Assembly (NCBI RefSeq): GCF_900177625.1
Contig: NZ_FXAU01000001.1
Location: 1,108,644-1,172,643 of the forward strand
Length of the DNA stretch: 64,000 bases
Direction: 5' to 3'
Source: Sphingobacterium psychroaquaticum
GTDB lineage: Bacteria > Bacteroidota > Bacteroidia > Sphingobacteriales > Sphingobacteriaceae
Position numbers and translations under genes: made by a program. Below the pieces are notes generated by a model, which did no database searches, was not told the origin of the DNA, and saw only the letters and a list, made by a program, of their open reading frames with translations. This document shows, piece after piece, positions 42,243 to 51,704 of the stretch. The stretch's first letter is position 1, and each line of letters opens with the position of its first letter.

Positions 42243-43596
42243 TTTGTATAAGATTTGTATTGTAAGTCAATTCTAACATTGGGATGGGTAGTCTTTCAGA
42301 TTCACCGTCTACCCATGTCTCTTTGTGTTCTCCCATTACTGTATTGAGTCTGCCTGTCCTTTTGAGGTCAATAAACCGTTTAGCCCATTCGCCAAATAGC
42401 TCAACCCGCCTTTCGTGGTATATGGCTTCCAAACAATCTTGTTTGCCCAATTGGTCGGATAATTCGGTTAGTCCCGCCCTTGTTCTGATAACATTGAGGT
42501 CACTTATTGCCCCCTGTATATCTCCTAAATTGGCTTTGGCTTCGGCACGGATTAGGTATTGCTCACTTGCTCGTAGCACCACAAGATATTCTGGAGTACT
42601 GTTGGATGCCGAGCGGTTTTTGTATTTGTACGGAAACCAATACGATTGTGTCACTCCACCTGTCGTCGCATTGTTTTCTCCAAGCCAACTACTTTGACGT
42701 AAATCACCGTTTTCAAATGCTGAATACAATAAACCTGTTACAACATACTGTGGTACAGTGATTCGTGAGGATGGGATGAGGGTGGTTGCATCACTGATGA
42801 ATCCATCTAATCTCCACAGTTGTAAAATGGTTTCTCCGCTATTTGCCAAAAACACATTATCGACATAATCTGTTAGGGCGTACATACCCGAATTTAACAC
42901 TGCATTGGCATCGTCCAATGCTTCCTGCCAACGGTGCTGATACAGATATATTTGTGCGAGCAATGCACTCGCTGACCATTTATTGGCTCTGGCTCTGTCT
43001 CCGCTTGGGTAATCTGCTGAAAGTCCATTCTTCGCATCTATCAAATCAGTCAAAATCTGATTAAAGATGATAGCACTATCCGCTTGTACAGCAAGGCGAT
43101 TTTCATCCACATTGGTTTGTAGGATAAGTGGGATGTTTTCATAAAGTGTATAAAGGTGGTAGTAACAAAATGCTCGGACAAATTTTGCTTCGTTTATTAA
43201 CTGACTCTTTATCCTTTCACTGAGTTCTTGGGCATTGTTGACCCTTTCCAATATATCATTACAGGAATAGATTACTTCGTAAAAATACCCCCATATATTG
43301 GCGTTTGTACTGTTGTCTACTGAAATGCGACCAGAGTAAAAATCATGGTTAAGTGCCGTGTATATATATTCATCGGTGTATAAACTAATGTATTTGGTAT
43401 AATTGTTATTTACATTATTTGCCAATGTATAGTAAATATTGCTTAATGCTGAAACAGCCGATAAGGAATCAGAAAAAACTTTGTCTGTCGTCAGATGATT
43501 CCTCGGAGATTCAACTTCTAATAGTTTTGAACAGCCGGTTATGCCTAAAGAAAAGATAACTAAGCAATTGATAAAAATTATTTTGTACTTATTCAT
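42229..43596 (-). CDS. SusD/RagB-family outer-membrane lipoprotein
   Basis: A 455-residue protein. Signal peptide with lipobox (LGITGCSKLLEVE), the SusD N-terminal pattern (RNHLTTDKVFSDSLSAVSAL), TPR-like helices, and the C-terminal block NVIRTRAGLT, ERRVELFGEWAKRFIDLKRT. It binds substrate on the cell surface and closes the SusC barrel. It lies 12 bp after the SusC gene. The substrate is unknown; with TlpA and the nearby peptide, a peptide ligand is possible. Confidence 0.93.
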   Translation of the reverse strand: MNKYKIIFINCLVIFSLGITGCSKLLEVESPRNHLTTDKVFSDSLSAVSALSNIYYTLANNVNNNYTKYISLYTDEYIYTALNHDFYSGRISVDNSTNANIWGYFYEVIYSCNDILERVNNAQELSERIKSQLINEAKFVRAFCYYHLYTLYENIPLILQTNVDENRLAVQADSAIIFNQILTDLIDAKNGLSADYPSGDRARANKWSASALLAQIYLYQHRWQEALDDANAVLNSGMYALTDYVDNVFLANSGETILQLWRLDGFISDATTLIPSSRITVPQYVVTGLLYSAFENGDLRQSSWLGENNATTGGVTQSYWFPYKYKNRSASNSTPEYLVVLRASEQYLIRAEAKANLGDIQGAISDLNVIRTRAGLTELSDQLGKQDCLEAIYHERRVELFGEWAKRFIDLKRTGRLNTVMGEHKETWVDGESERLPIPMLELTYNTNLIQNEGY

Positions 43597-43608
43597 TTTG
43601 GTTTCCTT

Positions 43609-46593
43609 TTAAAATGTTAGGTTGATGCCAAATAATATTGATTTTAGAGGCGGGACTGTTACCATAGAAGTTCCATGACCTCCGGTTTCGGGGTCTAATA
43701 TGGGTATATTCCTATCCCATACCGTAAATAAATTCTGTGCAACAACAGAAAAACGTACTGCGTGACTTCCAACTTTTTTCGATAGATGTGTAGGTAATTG
43801 ATAGGAGAGTGAAACATTTTTCAAGCGTAGGTAAGTGATGTCAAAATAATTTGCATTGGAATTACCAAAGTATTGAGTACCATGACGCTGTGACGAGGAC
43901 GCTTTCGGTAATTGAAAAATATCTCCCGAATTTTTCCACCTTGTATCCAATATCTGATATGCGTTCATCGCACGGAAGCCAAATTGATTGAAGTCTAAAT
44001 TTCCAAAGGATGATTGTTGAGCGAATTGGAAAAAAAAGTCCAATTGAAGATTCTTAAAAGAGATATTGTTTCCCAATCCACCATAAAAATCGGGGGTACG
44101 TTTTCCAATCGTATGGAATTGATATGGAGTATTGGAGACTTCACCACTTTCATCAGCAAATTGCGCAACCCCATTTTCAGAATCAACATCTACAAAGTGA
44201 TAGCCGTAGACTCTTGTTACATCGTACCCCACCTTGTGTGTATTGGCATAACTGCTGTTTTCTATATTATCAAAGGAAAGCAACTGATTTTTGGGTAGAG
44301 TGATGTTTGCCGAGGTTGTCCATCGAAACTTTTGGTTGTCCAATATACGTGCGTTCACATCAAATTCCCATCCTGTATTCTGTATTACAGCCGGAAGATT
44401 GGCTTGGTAACTTGAAAAACCTGTAATCTGGGGCAATGGGTAGCTTACGAGTTGGTTATCGCTTCTGTTCCGATAATAATTGACGGTCAAAAATAGTCTA
44501 TCATCAAGAAACCCAAGCTCAGTAGCCATTTCCAATTTTTTGGTCACCTCCCAATGAAATCTGCTGTTGAATATTCTGCTTGGTCTTAAAACTCCTATTC
44601 CTTGATAGATATTTGAGCCACTTGCTTGGTAGGTCGAAAGGTATTGGTAATCGGTTATTTGGTCATTGCCTGTCAAGCCATAGCTTGCCCTTAGCTTTCC
44701 AAAGCTAAGAAAGCCATCACCCTGACCGAGCCACCTTTCTTCGGAGAATAGCCATGCGCCCCCTATTGAATAGAAGTTGCCGAATCTATTTGCGGGACCA
44801 AACCGACTGCTTCCGTCTCGTCTTGCCGTTACATTTAGGATGTACTTATTTTGTATATTATAGGTCAATCTGCCAAATGCAGACACATACTTATATTGGG
44901 TAAAAGTATTGGTTCTTGCATCAATTGTTCCTGCCGATCCTAAATTCTTCATTAAGGACTCGTTTGCAAAATTTGATGCTTGTAAATACAGCCATTCGGA
45001 AGTACGTGATTGGTAAGTACCTCCCACTAAAACCTGTAACTTTGATTCCGAAAACTCTCTTTTGTATTCAGCTTGGGGTTCGACTATATAAGAAGTTGAG
45101 GAGTTTTCTCCGAACATTGTATGATTGATTCTTCCAACATTCAACGACCTTGTTGGGAATACTTGGTTTTGGTTTGAAGTTCTACTATTATAGCCACCGC
45201 TCACTTTCAACTCTAATCCCATTGGGAACATATAGCTCGTAAGAAGATTACCGACAAAGTTTTGAGTTGCCGAATTACCTCTTGACAATAATTCCGCATC
45301 TACGTTTCGCCCTGCATACCAATTGAAACTTCCATCTTCATTCGTTGTAGGATAATTGGGCGGGAGCAAAGCCATTGTTCTTGCATTATTTGCGGGGTTT
45401 GAAATATCAGTCCTATCCATGTTGTAAATGGACGAGAGGTTAATTTTGAATCTGCCATCAGTGGAAATATGGTTGATATTGGATTGTAGTCCCCCTTTGT
45501 TGTAGATATTATCTCCCCGAAGCGTTGTTCCCTCTGTTCTGAAATTCCCACCTATATTGAAATTTGTATTGCTATTCCCTCCCGAAACAGAGAGTTGGGT
45601 ACTTGTTAAGTTGGCGGTATTTCCATATATATAATCGTACCAATCTGTACCCTCGGTTTGACTCCACACGGTTAGGTCGGGTGCATATTCTCTTGATGTA
45701 GGGTCTGCTGACGGTGTTCTACCATCATTTGCAAATGCTTCTTTTCTCAACTCTAAATATTGTTCTAAATTCAAGAGATTGGGATTATCTGCAACTTTAC
45801 TAAAACCTTGATTAACATTTACGTTTATCCTTGTTCCGCCGGACTGCCCTTTTTTTGTTGTGATTAGAACAACCCCATTACTTCCACGGCTACCATAGAT
45901 TGCGGTAGCATCTGCATCTTTTAGGACAGTGATATTTTCTATATCATTTGGATTTAAGATATTCAAAGGGCTAACTGCCCCAACAATGCTACTTGTTTAC
46001 AGAACAGAACCTTGATTAACGGCTTGTCCATCATACGGCACTCCGTCTATGATGTACAAGGGATTTGTACCTGCCTGAATCGACCCTGTACCTCTAATCT
46101 GTATATTGATATTGCCACCGGGTAATCCGTTGGTGGTCTGCACAAATACCCCCGCCATTCTTCCGCTCAGTGCGGAGAGTACGTTGGTCACGGGCTGTTG
46201 CTCGATCTCTTTTGCAGAGATACTGACTACACTACCTGTATTAAACCGTCTCCTGGTCTCGCCGTAACCAATCACCTGTACTTCGTCAACGGTATTTTGA
46301 TTGCTTGTTAATTGGATATTAAGGTAGCTTTCTTTACTGCTATCAAAAGCTACTTCTTGCGTTTCATAGCCTATATAGCTGATGCGAAGCGCACCTTGTG
46401 ATGGTGAAGATTGGAGCGCAAAGTTGCCGTCTTGGTCGGTGGTCGTTGAAAGGGACGTGCCGACTATGAAGACGGTTGCACCTGCCAACGGGGTACTGCT
46501 ATCTGCGGAACGGACTGCACCACTGACGGTAAACTGCTGAGAGTAGGCCGAGACGGTCAGCAAGGAAAGGATTAGGACTAAGACCGTTTTCAT
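43609..46593 (-). pseudogene. SusC/RagA-type TonB-dependent transporter, interrupted by one in-frame stop
   Basis: One reading frame of 995 codons, broken by a TAA at 45997-45999. Codons 1-198 give the signal peptide, CarboxypepD_reg domain (FTVSGAVRSADSSTPLAGAT) and plug start (NVLSALSGRMAGVFVQTTNG). The frame resumes without shift ([20 protein letters not shown], then [20 protein letters not shown]) and runs through an intact barrel of about 785 residues. A single C-to-T change from CAA would explain it. Alternatives are readthrough, a sequencing error, or a split functional gene (a TTG start exists at 45966). The partner SusD looks intact. Confidence 0.85.
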
Positions 46594-46617
46594 TTAGCCC
46601 TCCTTTCTGCAATATAG

Positions 46618-46676
46618 ACCGCTCCTGCGACAACCTCTGGGTATTGGATGGTTAGAGATTGCCGACACGGAGCGGT
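46618..46676 (-). promoter_or_regulatory. leader hairpin before SusC start
   Basis: ACCGCTCC (46618-46625) pairs with GGAGCGGT (46669-46676), with further inner pairing (CAACCTCT with AGAGATTG). It lies 24 bp upstream of the SusC ATG, close to the AAGGAGGG ribosome site at about 46598-46606. It may modulate translation. Confidence 0.5.
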
Positions 46677-47036
46677 ATGCTTTATAATATCATTGGTTGT
46701 AGTGTGAGGAACTGATGCCCCTGTATAGCTGTAAAGTAGCTTCATTGTCATTTAGATTTAGTGTTAGTACGGGTAATGTATCGAGACCGAAAACATTACT
46801 TGTAAACTGTTCGTTGGATTACCTTTGACGGCAGAATGCCATAAGGTATCGGATAGCTACGAAGTAGCTTCTAAATAACTTAAACAGGGGATTTGATGAT
46901 GTTTTTGTAGAGTTGTTTTTTGTTAGTTGCACCCATAATGTTCGCTTTGTTTTTGCGAACTTTAATAGACTTTGCAAGTTATCGAGAGGTAAAAATAACA
47001 AGGGCCGGTAACCTACTTAGTCTTTCGGTAGCAGGC

Positions 47037-47156
47037 TCTGGTAAACCTAACCATTCCGAAGAATGGCTTCCGACAAAAAACGTAAGTAAGCACCGACCCT
47101 ATTAGTTTTATAGGGTACGGTTGCATTACTCACCTTCGTTCGGAAAATTTACCAGA
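47037..47156 (-). ncRNA. structured leader RNA candidate (riboswitch-like) upstream of SusC operon
   Basis: Nested helices: P1 TCTGGTAAA (47037-47045) with TTTACCAGA (47148-47156), 9 bp; P2 hairpin 47051-47066, which on the minus strand is CCATTC-TTCG-GAATGG, a cUUCGg tetraloop; P3 TTCCGA (47068-47073) with TCGGAA (47140-47145); P4 AGTAAGC (47085-47091) with GCATTACT (47123-47130); P5 CCCTAT (47097-47102) with ATAGGG (47110-47115). It lies about 440 nt upstream of SusC, within the 888-bp gap 46594-47481 that holds no supported gene. The class is not recognised; no B12 or TPP signature words are seen. Confidence 0.55.
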
Positions 47157-47481
47157 TTTTGCTACAACGAGGTTCGCAATGCGATTCCTTAAGAATCACA
47201 AATTTAATGTTTTAACAATGTTCCTTCAAATCAATTGTTTTATATAAATATTATTCAATAAAAAAATCGTTATTAAACGATATAATCAAGTGAAATTAGA
47301 CACTTAATCCCGTTGTTATTCTATAATAATCGCCAAAAATATCTAAAACCACCTAATGTCAAGAATTTTCATTCAGTAATATTAGACAATAATAGGTCTT
47401 TATTTTAAAAAATACAATAAAATTCAGTATTTTATTAGAGTCATTGCTTTACTAATTTGGTGTTAGACCAAAAAAAGAGAA

Positions 47482-47841
47482 ATGAGTTCAATTCATAGAG
47501 GTGCAATTTTGCATCGTATAGCAAAACTTCACAAAAAGTCAATAGTTCAGATTAGTAAAGATGCTGGGGTAGACCAATCTACATTTTATTACCACAAAGA
47601 GCAAGAAGATTTGTCATTTGAAATATTGTACAAGTATGCAATAGCTATGGACTATTTCTTTAGTACAGAATTGCCAGAATTTAGCGAATGGCTAAAGGAG
47701 AATAATCTATTACCAAGCGACGAAGCCCAACTTTCTATTGAGGGACTATTAAAAGAAAGAGATTATTGGAAAGATAAATATTACTCACTTTTGGAAGAGC
47801 ATAACAATCTAATAAAAGAGAAGTATTTAAAAGGAAAATAA
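47482..47841 (+). CDS. small helix-turn-helix regulator with coiled-coil tail
   Basis: A 119-residue protein. The N-terminal HTH (LHRIAKLHKKSIVQISKDAG, then DQSTFYYHKEQEDLSFEILY) is of the homeodomain-like or XRE-like type. The C-terminal 40 residues (LLKERDYWKDKYYSLLEEHN) form a coiled coil for dimerisation. It is divergent from the SusC operon and could control it, or element functions. A strong terminator follows. Confidence 0.8.
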   Translation: MSSIHRGAILHRIAKLHKKSIVQISKDAGVDQSTFYYHKEQEDLSFEILYKYAIAMDYFFSTELPEFSEWLKENNLLPSDEAQLSIEGLLKERDYWKDKYYSLLEEHNNLIKEKYLKGK

Positions 47842-47930
47842 TCCAACTAAACACCATGCGCTTGCAAAACTGTTGGAAAAGGTAAAAAAAATAGACGTTT
47901 TGATTACGTTTAGATTGAATGTTTAAAATG

Positions 47931-47967
47931 GGAAGCCGAACAAAGTTTTTGTTCGGCTTCCTTTTTT
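47931..47967 (+). terminator. intrinsic terminator
   Basis: GGAAGCCGAAC (47931-47941) pairs with GTTCGGCTTCC (47951-47961), followed by TTTTTT. It ends the plus-strand HTH gene. Confidence 0.9.
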
Positions 47968-48012
47968 ATTTGGGAGGTATTAGGGACGATGGAGCGAGTA
48001 TGGATGGTATTT

Positions 48013-49200
48013 TCATAGATAGTTTTTGGTGATATACTCTGTTATCTTATTGAGCATATCAATTAATCCCTGAGCATTCTTTCTGTCCCTTACCGAATTT
48101 TTCTTGCGCAAGCTACCCAACGAAAAGGGTTCTCCACTTGGTCGGACAAAACTCTGCTGTATAAACAGGGGAATACTGCCTTTGCCGACTTTCTTCAAAT
48201 ATGAAAGATTCAAAAAAGCATTGAACAACATCAAGAATTGCAGTACGTTTCTGTTGGTGCTGAAAGTGGGATGAATGAATGCTGCGATTTCTCCTTCACG
48301 GTGTTTTATCACATTTTTCAGATACCTGATTTGTGTAGATATTGTCTTCAATAAAAATTCTTTTAGCCCTGCATCGGAAGGGATATACGCCATTCCCGAA
48401 ATTACCGGAACATTTCGGATTTCTTTATCTAATACAAAAAGCTGTCCTATTTCGTCTATCGGGTCTTCGATGTCTTCTAGTGTTTTCTTATGAGTATTGA
48501 TGAGGGAACGAATAAATTGTATGCGATTAAAGTTTCGGTTTATGAGTTCGTAGTATATGGCTTCTTCGAGTTCGGGTACAGGTGTACTGTGACAGATATC
48601 GTACAGGGATTCAACAAGACCGACAAAATAATCAAGCGATCTGAATCCGTTATTTGGTATCTGTGAACTGTGATTTGGAGGGAGTGGGTTAGTAAAATAA
48701 TCTTCGAGTGCCTCTGCTATAAAACTGCGTATTTGGGCTTCTCGAAGCGTCTTGAATATATATTCTACCTTGTCTATCTGCAAGTGCAGAATATACTTCA
48801 AGTAGTGTGGTGGTGGCATGAGGTTAGCGTATTGGAGATGGGAGAATTTCAACCTTATATTGACCATGAGCCTATCGAGAGCCGTTAAGAAATACTCCAA
48901 TAATTCGGCTTGGTACAGACTGTTTGGTCCTCCGACCAATCGCTGAGCTTCTGCGTGTAAACTCAGTGTAATAGCTCGCTCCATGACGGCATCTACTCGG
49001 TGTCCTTTTCCTTTATGGTTATGTCCAAGTTCAATGAGTGTATAGGAAAGTTGCCTTTCTGCTTCAGCAATAATTATCTCTATTCTCTCCTTGAGTTCTG
49101 TGAGTTTTTGTGAGTTCAGTTCATCTGTTGTCTCAAGTATATTTATTTCTATCTCCTGCCAAAGAGCGTTCAGCAAATTCTCGATTTTTAATTGTTCCAT
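48013..49200 (-). CDS. uncharacterised helical protein
   Basis: About 395 residues from ATG 49200 (MEQLKIENLLNALWQEIEIN); the reading from 49239 adds 13 hydrophobic residues before it. Almost all helical, with no TM segment or known motif. Blocks such as LRFSHLQYANLMPPPHYLKY-like and EGEIAAFIHPTFSTNRNVLQ look globular. The C-terminus is basic (LRKKNSVRDRKNAQGLIDML). I do not recognise the family. It lies between the HTH gene and hdeD, with its own 192-bp upstream gap. Confidence 0.75.
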   Translation of the reverse strand: MEQLKIENLLNALWQEIEINILETTDELNSQKLTELKERIEIIIAEAERQLSYTLIELGHNHKGKGHRVDAVMERAITLSLHAEAQRLVGGPNSLYQAELLEYFLTALDRLMVNIRLKFSHLQYANLMPPPHYLKYILHLQIDKVEYIFKTLREAQIRSFIAEALEDYFTNPLPPNHSSQIPNNGFRSLDYFVGLVESLYDICHSTPVPELEEAIYYELINRNFNRIQFIRSLINTHKKTLEDIEDPIDEIGQLFVLDKEIRNVPVISGMAYIPSDAGLKEFLLKTISTQIRYLKNVIKHREGEIAAFIHPTFSTNRNVLQFLMLFNAFLNLSYLKKVGKGSIPLFIQQSFVRPSGEPFSLGSLRKKNSVRDRKNAQGLIDMLNKITEYITKNYL

Positions 49201-49392
49201 CGCACTACCCTTAAAAACCAACAATAAAAATGTAAACATTTACGATGTTTCGTGATATCGGTTTTAGCTCATCACGTATCTTTGGAATCGACTCGCTTGA
49301 TTCATTGGTAGCGTTTATAAAAAGTCTTGTGGTTTGACAGGACAACTTAAACAAATTATTAAATTGTCCTGTCTATGATGTCTGAACGTCAA

Positions 49393-49989
49393 TTAGTCGT
49401 TATCCAAATAATCTTCGATTTTTTCTTCTATATCGTTAATATACCTTTTCACTTTTCTTACTGAAAAACTCAAAAAGATATTGAGAATACCCAAAGTAAT
49501 AAGTCCAAACCCTACCCAAAATGCAACGGTCACTCCAGTGATAACTGGATTCCACAATAAGACAAATGAGAAGATAGTCCCCAAAATACCCAAAGCAAGT
49601 ATCCATACCCAACTTTTTTCTCCTTCTTCTTTCAGTTCGATAGAAGTACTGATAGACATTATTGAACGGAACAAAACCCAAAAGCCTATGTAAGTAGACA
49701 AAAACAGGGCGGATATTTCTGGACGTATTAATAGATTAACACCTAATACAGACGTAAAGATACCGATTGCTAAGTACCATCCCCAATTTTTAAGGAAAGC
49801 CCGGTTAGAAATAGAATAAAATATCTCCAATGCACCCGAAACGATAAACCCGATGCTGAACAGGATTGCTAGCGTGACAAATGTCGCTACTGGACTCGCA
49901 AACACCCAAAATCCCAACACAAAGAATAATAACCCTAAAATCATTGGTATATACCAATGATTCAACCTTTTTTCAATTAAACTTGCCAT
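49393..49989 (-). CDS. hdeD: HdeD-family membrane protein
   Basis: A 198-residue protein with six TM helices in three hairpins (PMILGLLFFVLGFWVFASPV; TFVTLAILFSIGFIVSGALE; WVWILALGILGTIFSFVLLW), the HdeD/DUF308 plan. The C-terminus is charged (RKVKRYINDIEEKIEDYLDN). HdeD is linked to acid and general envelope stress. The promoter region carries the 21-bp spaced repeat at 50144 shared with two neighbours, so control by the nearby LytTR system is likely. Confidence 0.88.
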   Translation of the reverse strand: MASLIEKRLNHWYIPMILGLLFFVLGFWVFASPVATFVTLAILFSIGFIVSGALEIFYSISNRAFLKNWGWYLAIGIFTSVLGVNLLIRPEISALFLSTYIGFWVLFRSIMSISTSIELKEEGEKSWVWILALGILGTIFSFVLLWNPVITGVTVAFWVGFGLITLGILNIFLSFSVRKVKRYINDIEEKIEDYLDND

Positions 49990-50143
49990 ATTAAATCATT
50001 TTTAAATTACTTCACAACCAAGAACCATATTGCTGTAAAGATCAAAAGCGGTAATCGGATATCACTACAATCTTTAAGCGTTTTTAATAATATTTAATTA
50101 TACACAAAAAAAGGTTATGGTAAATTTAGGTGTACGGTGTTTT

Positions 50144-50172
50144 TATACTAAACCCTATAATTATTATACTTA
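50144..50172 (-). promoter_or_regulatory. LytTR-type operator candidate, hdeD
   Basis: TATACTAAA starts at 50144 and TATACTTAA at 50165, exactly 21 bp apart. LytTR proteins bind two 9-bp direct repeats separated by 12-13 bp. It lies 155 bp upstream of hdeD. The same arrangement is at 50861 and 54670. Confidence 0.55.
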
Positions 50173-50366
50173 AAGATTTCTTTTGCTGTTATTTAGATTA
50201 CTTTTTGCCCAATAGTATGGTAAGTTTATTTTAGAATTGATTCGTTTTGATTCATTTGATAGGGTTTATAAAGTTTTTTGGTTTGACAGGACAACTTAAT
50301 CGAAGCGCCCTGTCTATGATGTTTTAATGTAGATTAGTCATTATCCAAATAATCTTCGTTTTTTTC

Positions 50367-50702
50367 TTATGATTTGGTCCATACCATCTTCTTGGTAAAG
50401 AAAGATTTTTTTGCCACTATTCTTAGATTTTTCCCGTCGAGTACAATCTCGCAGTCCGCTTTTGCATTGCCATTCGGTTTTTGGATAATGCCCTTCCATT
50501 TTCCGCCTGTAAACTTCACGTCCTTTAGTACCGTTCCTTTTTCGTTCTCAGAAACACCATTGAATACATCTCCTGTTTTGCTTATCAGGATAATTTGGCC
50601 TTCTTCTGTTTTCCATTTTCCAGAAAGATCATCGGTCGCTTTTTGGGCAAAGGTCAGTAGGCTTACTAACGTGAACATCCCTGTCATTAAGATTTTTTTC
50701 AT
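50367..50702 (-). CDS. DUF2147-type small exported protein
   Basis: A 111-residue protein with a signal peptide (MKKILMTGMFTLVSLLTFAQ). The beta-barrel-like body LSGKWKTEEGQIILISKTGD, then GGKWKGIIQKPNGNAKADCE and KKMVWTKS, matches DUF2147. It is probably periplasmic. Its stop abuts an hdeD remnant, so it sits in a duplicated hdeD unit. It shares the 21-bp operator (50861). Confidence 0.85.
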   Translation of the reverse strand: MKKILMTGMFTLVSLLTFAQKATDDLSGKWKTEEGQIILISKTGDVFNGVSENEKGTVLKDVKFTGGKWKGIIQKPNGNAKADCEIVLDGKNLRIVAKKSFFTKKMVWTKS

Positions 50703-50860
50703 GATTTTTATATTTGTATTATTTAACTTGTTTTATGGATTCTTCGTGCCATAAAAGTCAAAAGTGGTAATTGGAAACCACTACAACCTTTGGTGTTTTC
50801 ACTTATAATGTTTAATTATATGCAAAAAAAGCAATGGTAATTTAGATATGCAGTGTTTTT

Positions 50861-50889
50861 TATACTAACCTCTGTGATTATTATACTTA
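50861..50889 (-). promoter_or_regulatory. LytTR-type operator candidate, DUF2147 gene
   Basis: TATACTAAC at 50861 and TATACTTAA at 50882, 21 bp apart, 159 bp upstream of the DUF2147 start. It matches the hdeD copy in spacing and flanks, including a CTGTTATT tail. Confidence 0.55.
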
Positions 50890-50990
50890 AAGGTGAATTT
50901 ACTGTTATTATAACTGCTTTGTACGCAACATGCATGACAAAATTTGGCATACATTTGATGAAAGTGAAGATTTATTTATAGACGAGGAAA

Positions 50991-51704
50991 TCATGATTTT
51001 GTATCCCAAACGTCAAAGAATTTTTTTCTGTAAACCTCTCCCAATGGAATCTCAGTATCATTAATAAAAATAGTCTGTGAGTCGAAACGGTCAACATGTG
51101 CTACATTCACTATGTAAGATTTGCTCACCCTTACGAAAAGCGAATCGGGCAATTTTTGGTGAATGGATTTCAGGTTCATAGCAGTAATTATTTTTTCTGA
51201 CGGTGCTTCATGGATAACCACATAATCTTTCAAGCCCTCGATAAACAGTATATCTTTTATAAAGACTTTTCGATATTGCCTTTCAGACCTCACAAGGAGG
51301 AAACCCTCCGAATAGCGAACAATGGTATTGTTGACTTCACTCTTTTTGAGCAAGTCATGGTAAGACTTGGCTTTGGCAATAGCTTTTTCAAGGCGTGGGT
51401 GCTCTATTGGCTTAACCAGGTAATCGATGGCATCAAGCTCGTAACTCTTTAGTGCATATTGAGGATAAGCTGTTGTAAAAATCACGAGCGTATTTTTTCC
51501 TATATGTTCAGCGAACTGCAAACCGTTCGTTCCAGGCATTTCTATATCTAAAAATATTAGGTCTATATGGTTCGTTTCCATAAACAATCGGGCTTGTTTG
51601 GCATTGGGAAAACACCCGAGAATCTTTAAGTCAGAAGCCTCCCCAATTAGATGTTCTAATTCCTCTCTAGCCAATGGTTCATCATCGATTATAATACAGG
51701 TCAT
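50991..51704 (-). CDS. LytTR response regulator
   Basis: A 237-residue protein. The receiver domain (1-120) has the acidic pair D7-D8, phospho-acceptor D53 (FLDIEMPGTNG) and a K in LVKPIEHP. The LytTR domain (about 135-235) shows FIEGLKDYVVIHEAPSEKII and FVRVSKSYIVNVAHVDRFDS. It overlaps the kinase gene by 4 bp. It should act on the 21-bp repeats found at three nearby promoters. Confidence 0.93.
   Translation of the reverse strand: MTCIIIDDEPLAREELEHLIGEASDLKILGCFPNAKQARLFMETNHIDLIFLDIEMPGTNGLQFAEHIGKNTLVIFTTAYPQYALKSYELDAIDYLVKPIEHPRLEKAIAKAKSYHDLLKKSEVNNTIVRYSEGFLLVRSERQYRKVFIKDILFIEGLKDYVVIHEAPSEKIITAMNLKSIHQKLPDSLFVRVSKSYIVNVAHVDRFDSQTIFINDTEIPLGEVYRKKFFDVWDTKS

Larger units (their letters stand above)
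49297..50368. repeat. duplicated hdeD 3' region (copies 49297-49428 and 50247-50368)
   Basis: Both copies run from TTGATTCATT through GGTTTGACAGGACAACTTAA and CTGTCTATGATG to TATCCAAATAATCTTCG. The second includes a remnant of the last hdeD codons placed right after the DUF2147 stop. The hdeD terminator (GACAGGACAA, 49336-49345, with TTGTCCTGTC, 49364-49373) is intact in copy 1 and shortened in copy 2. The upstream regions of the two genes are also similar (49990-50200 and 50705-50910). Confidence 0.75.

Noticed and set aside
46819..47105. two opposed about 60-residue frames upstream of SusC
   Set aside because: Both overlap or flank the structured leader and each other; composition is not protein-like.
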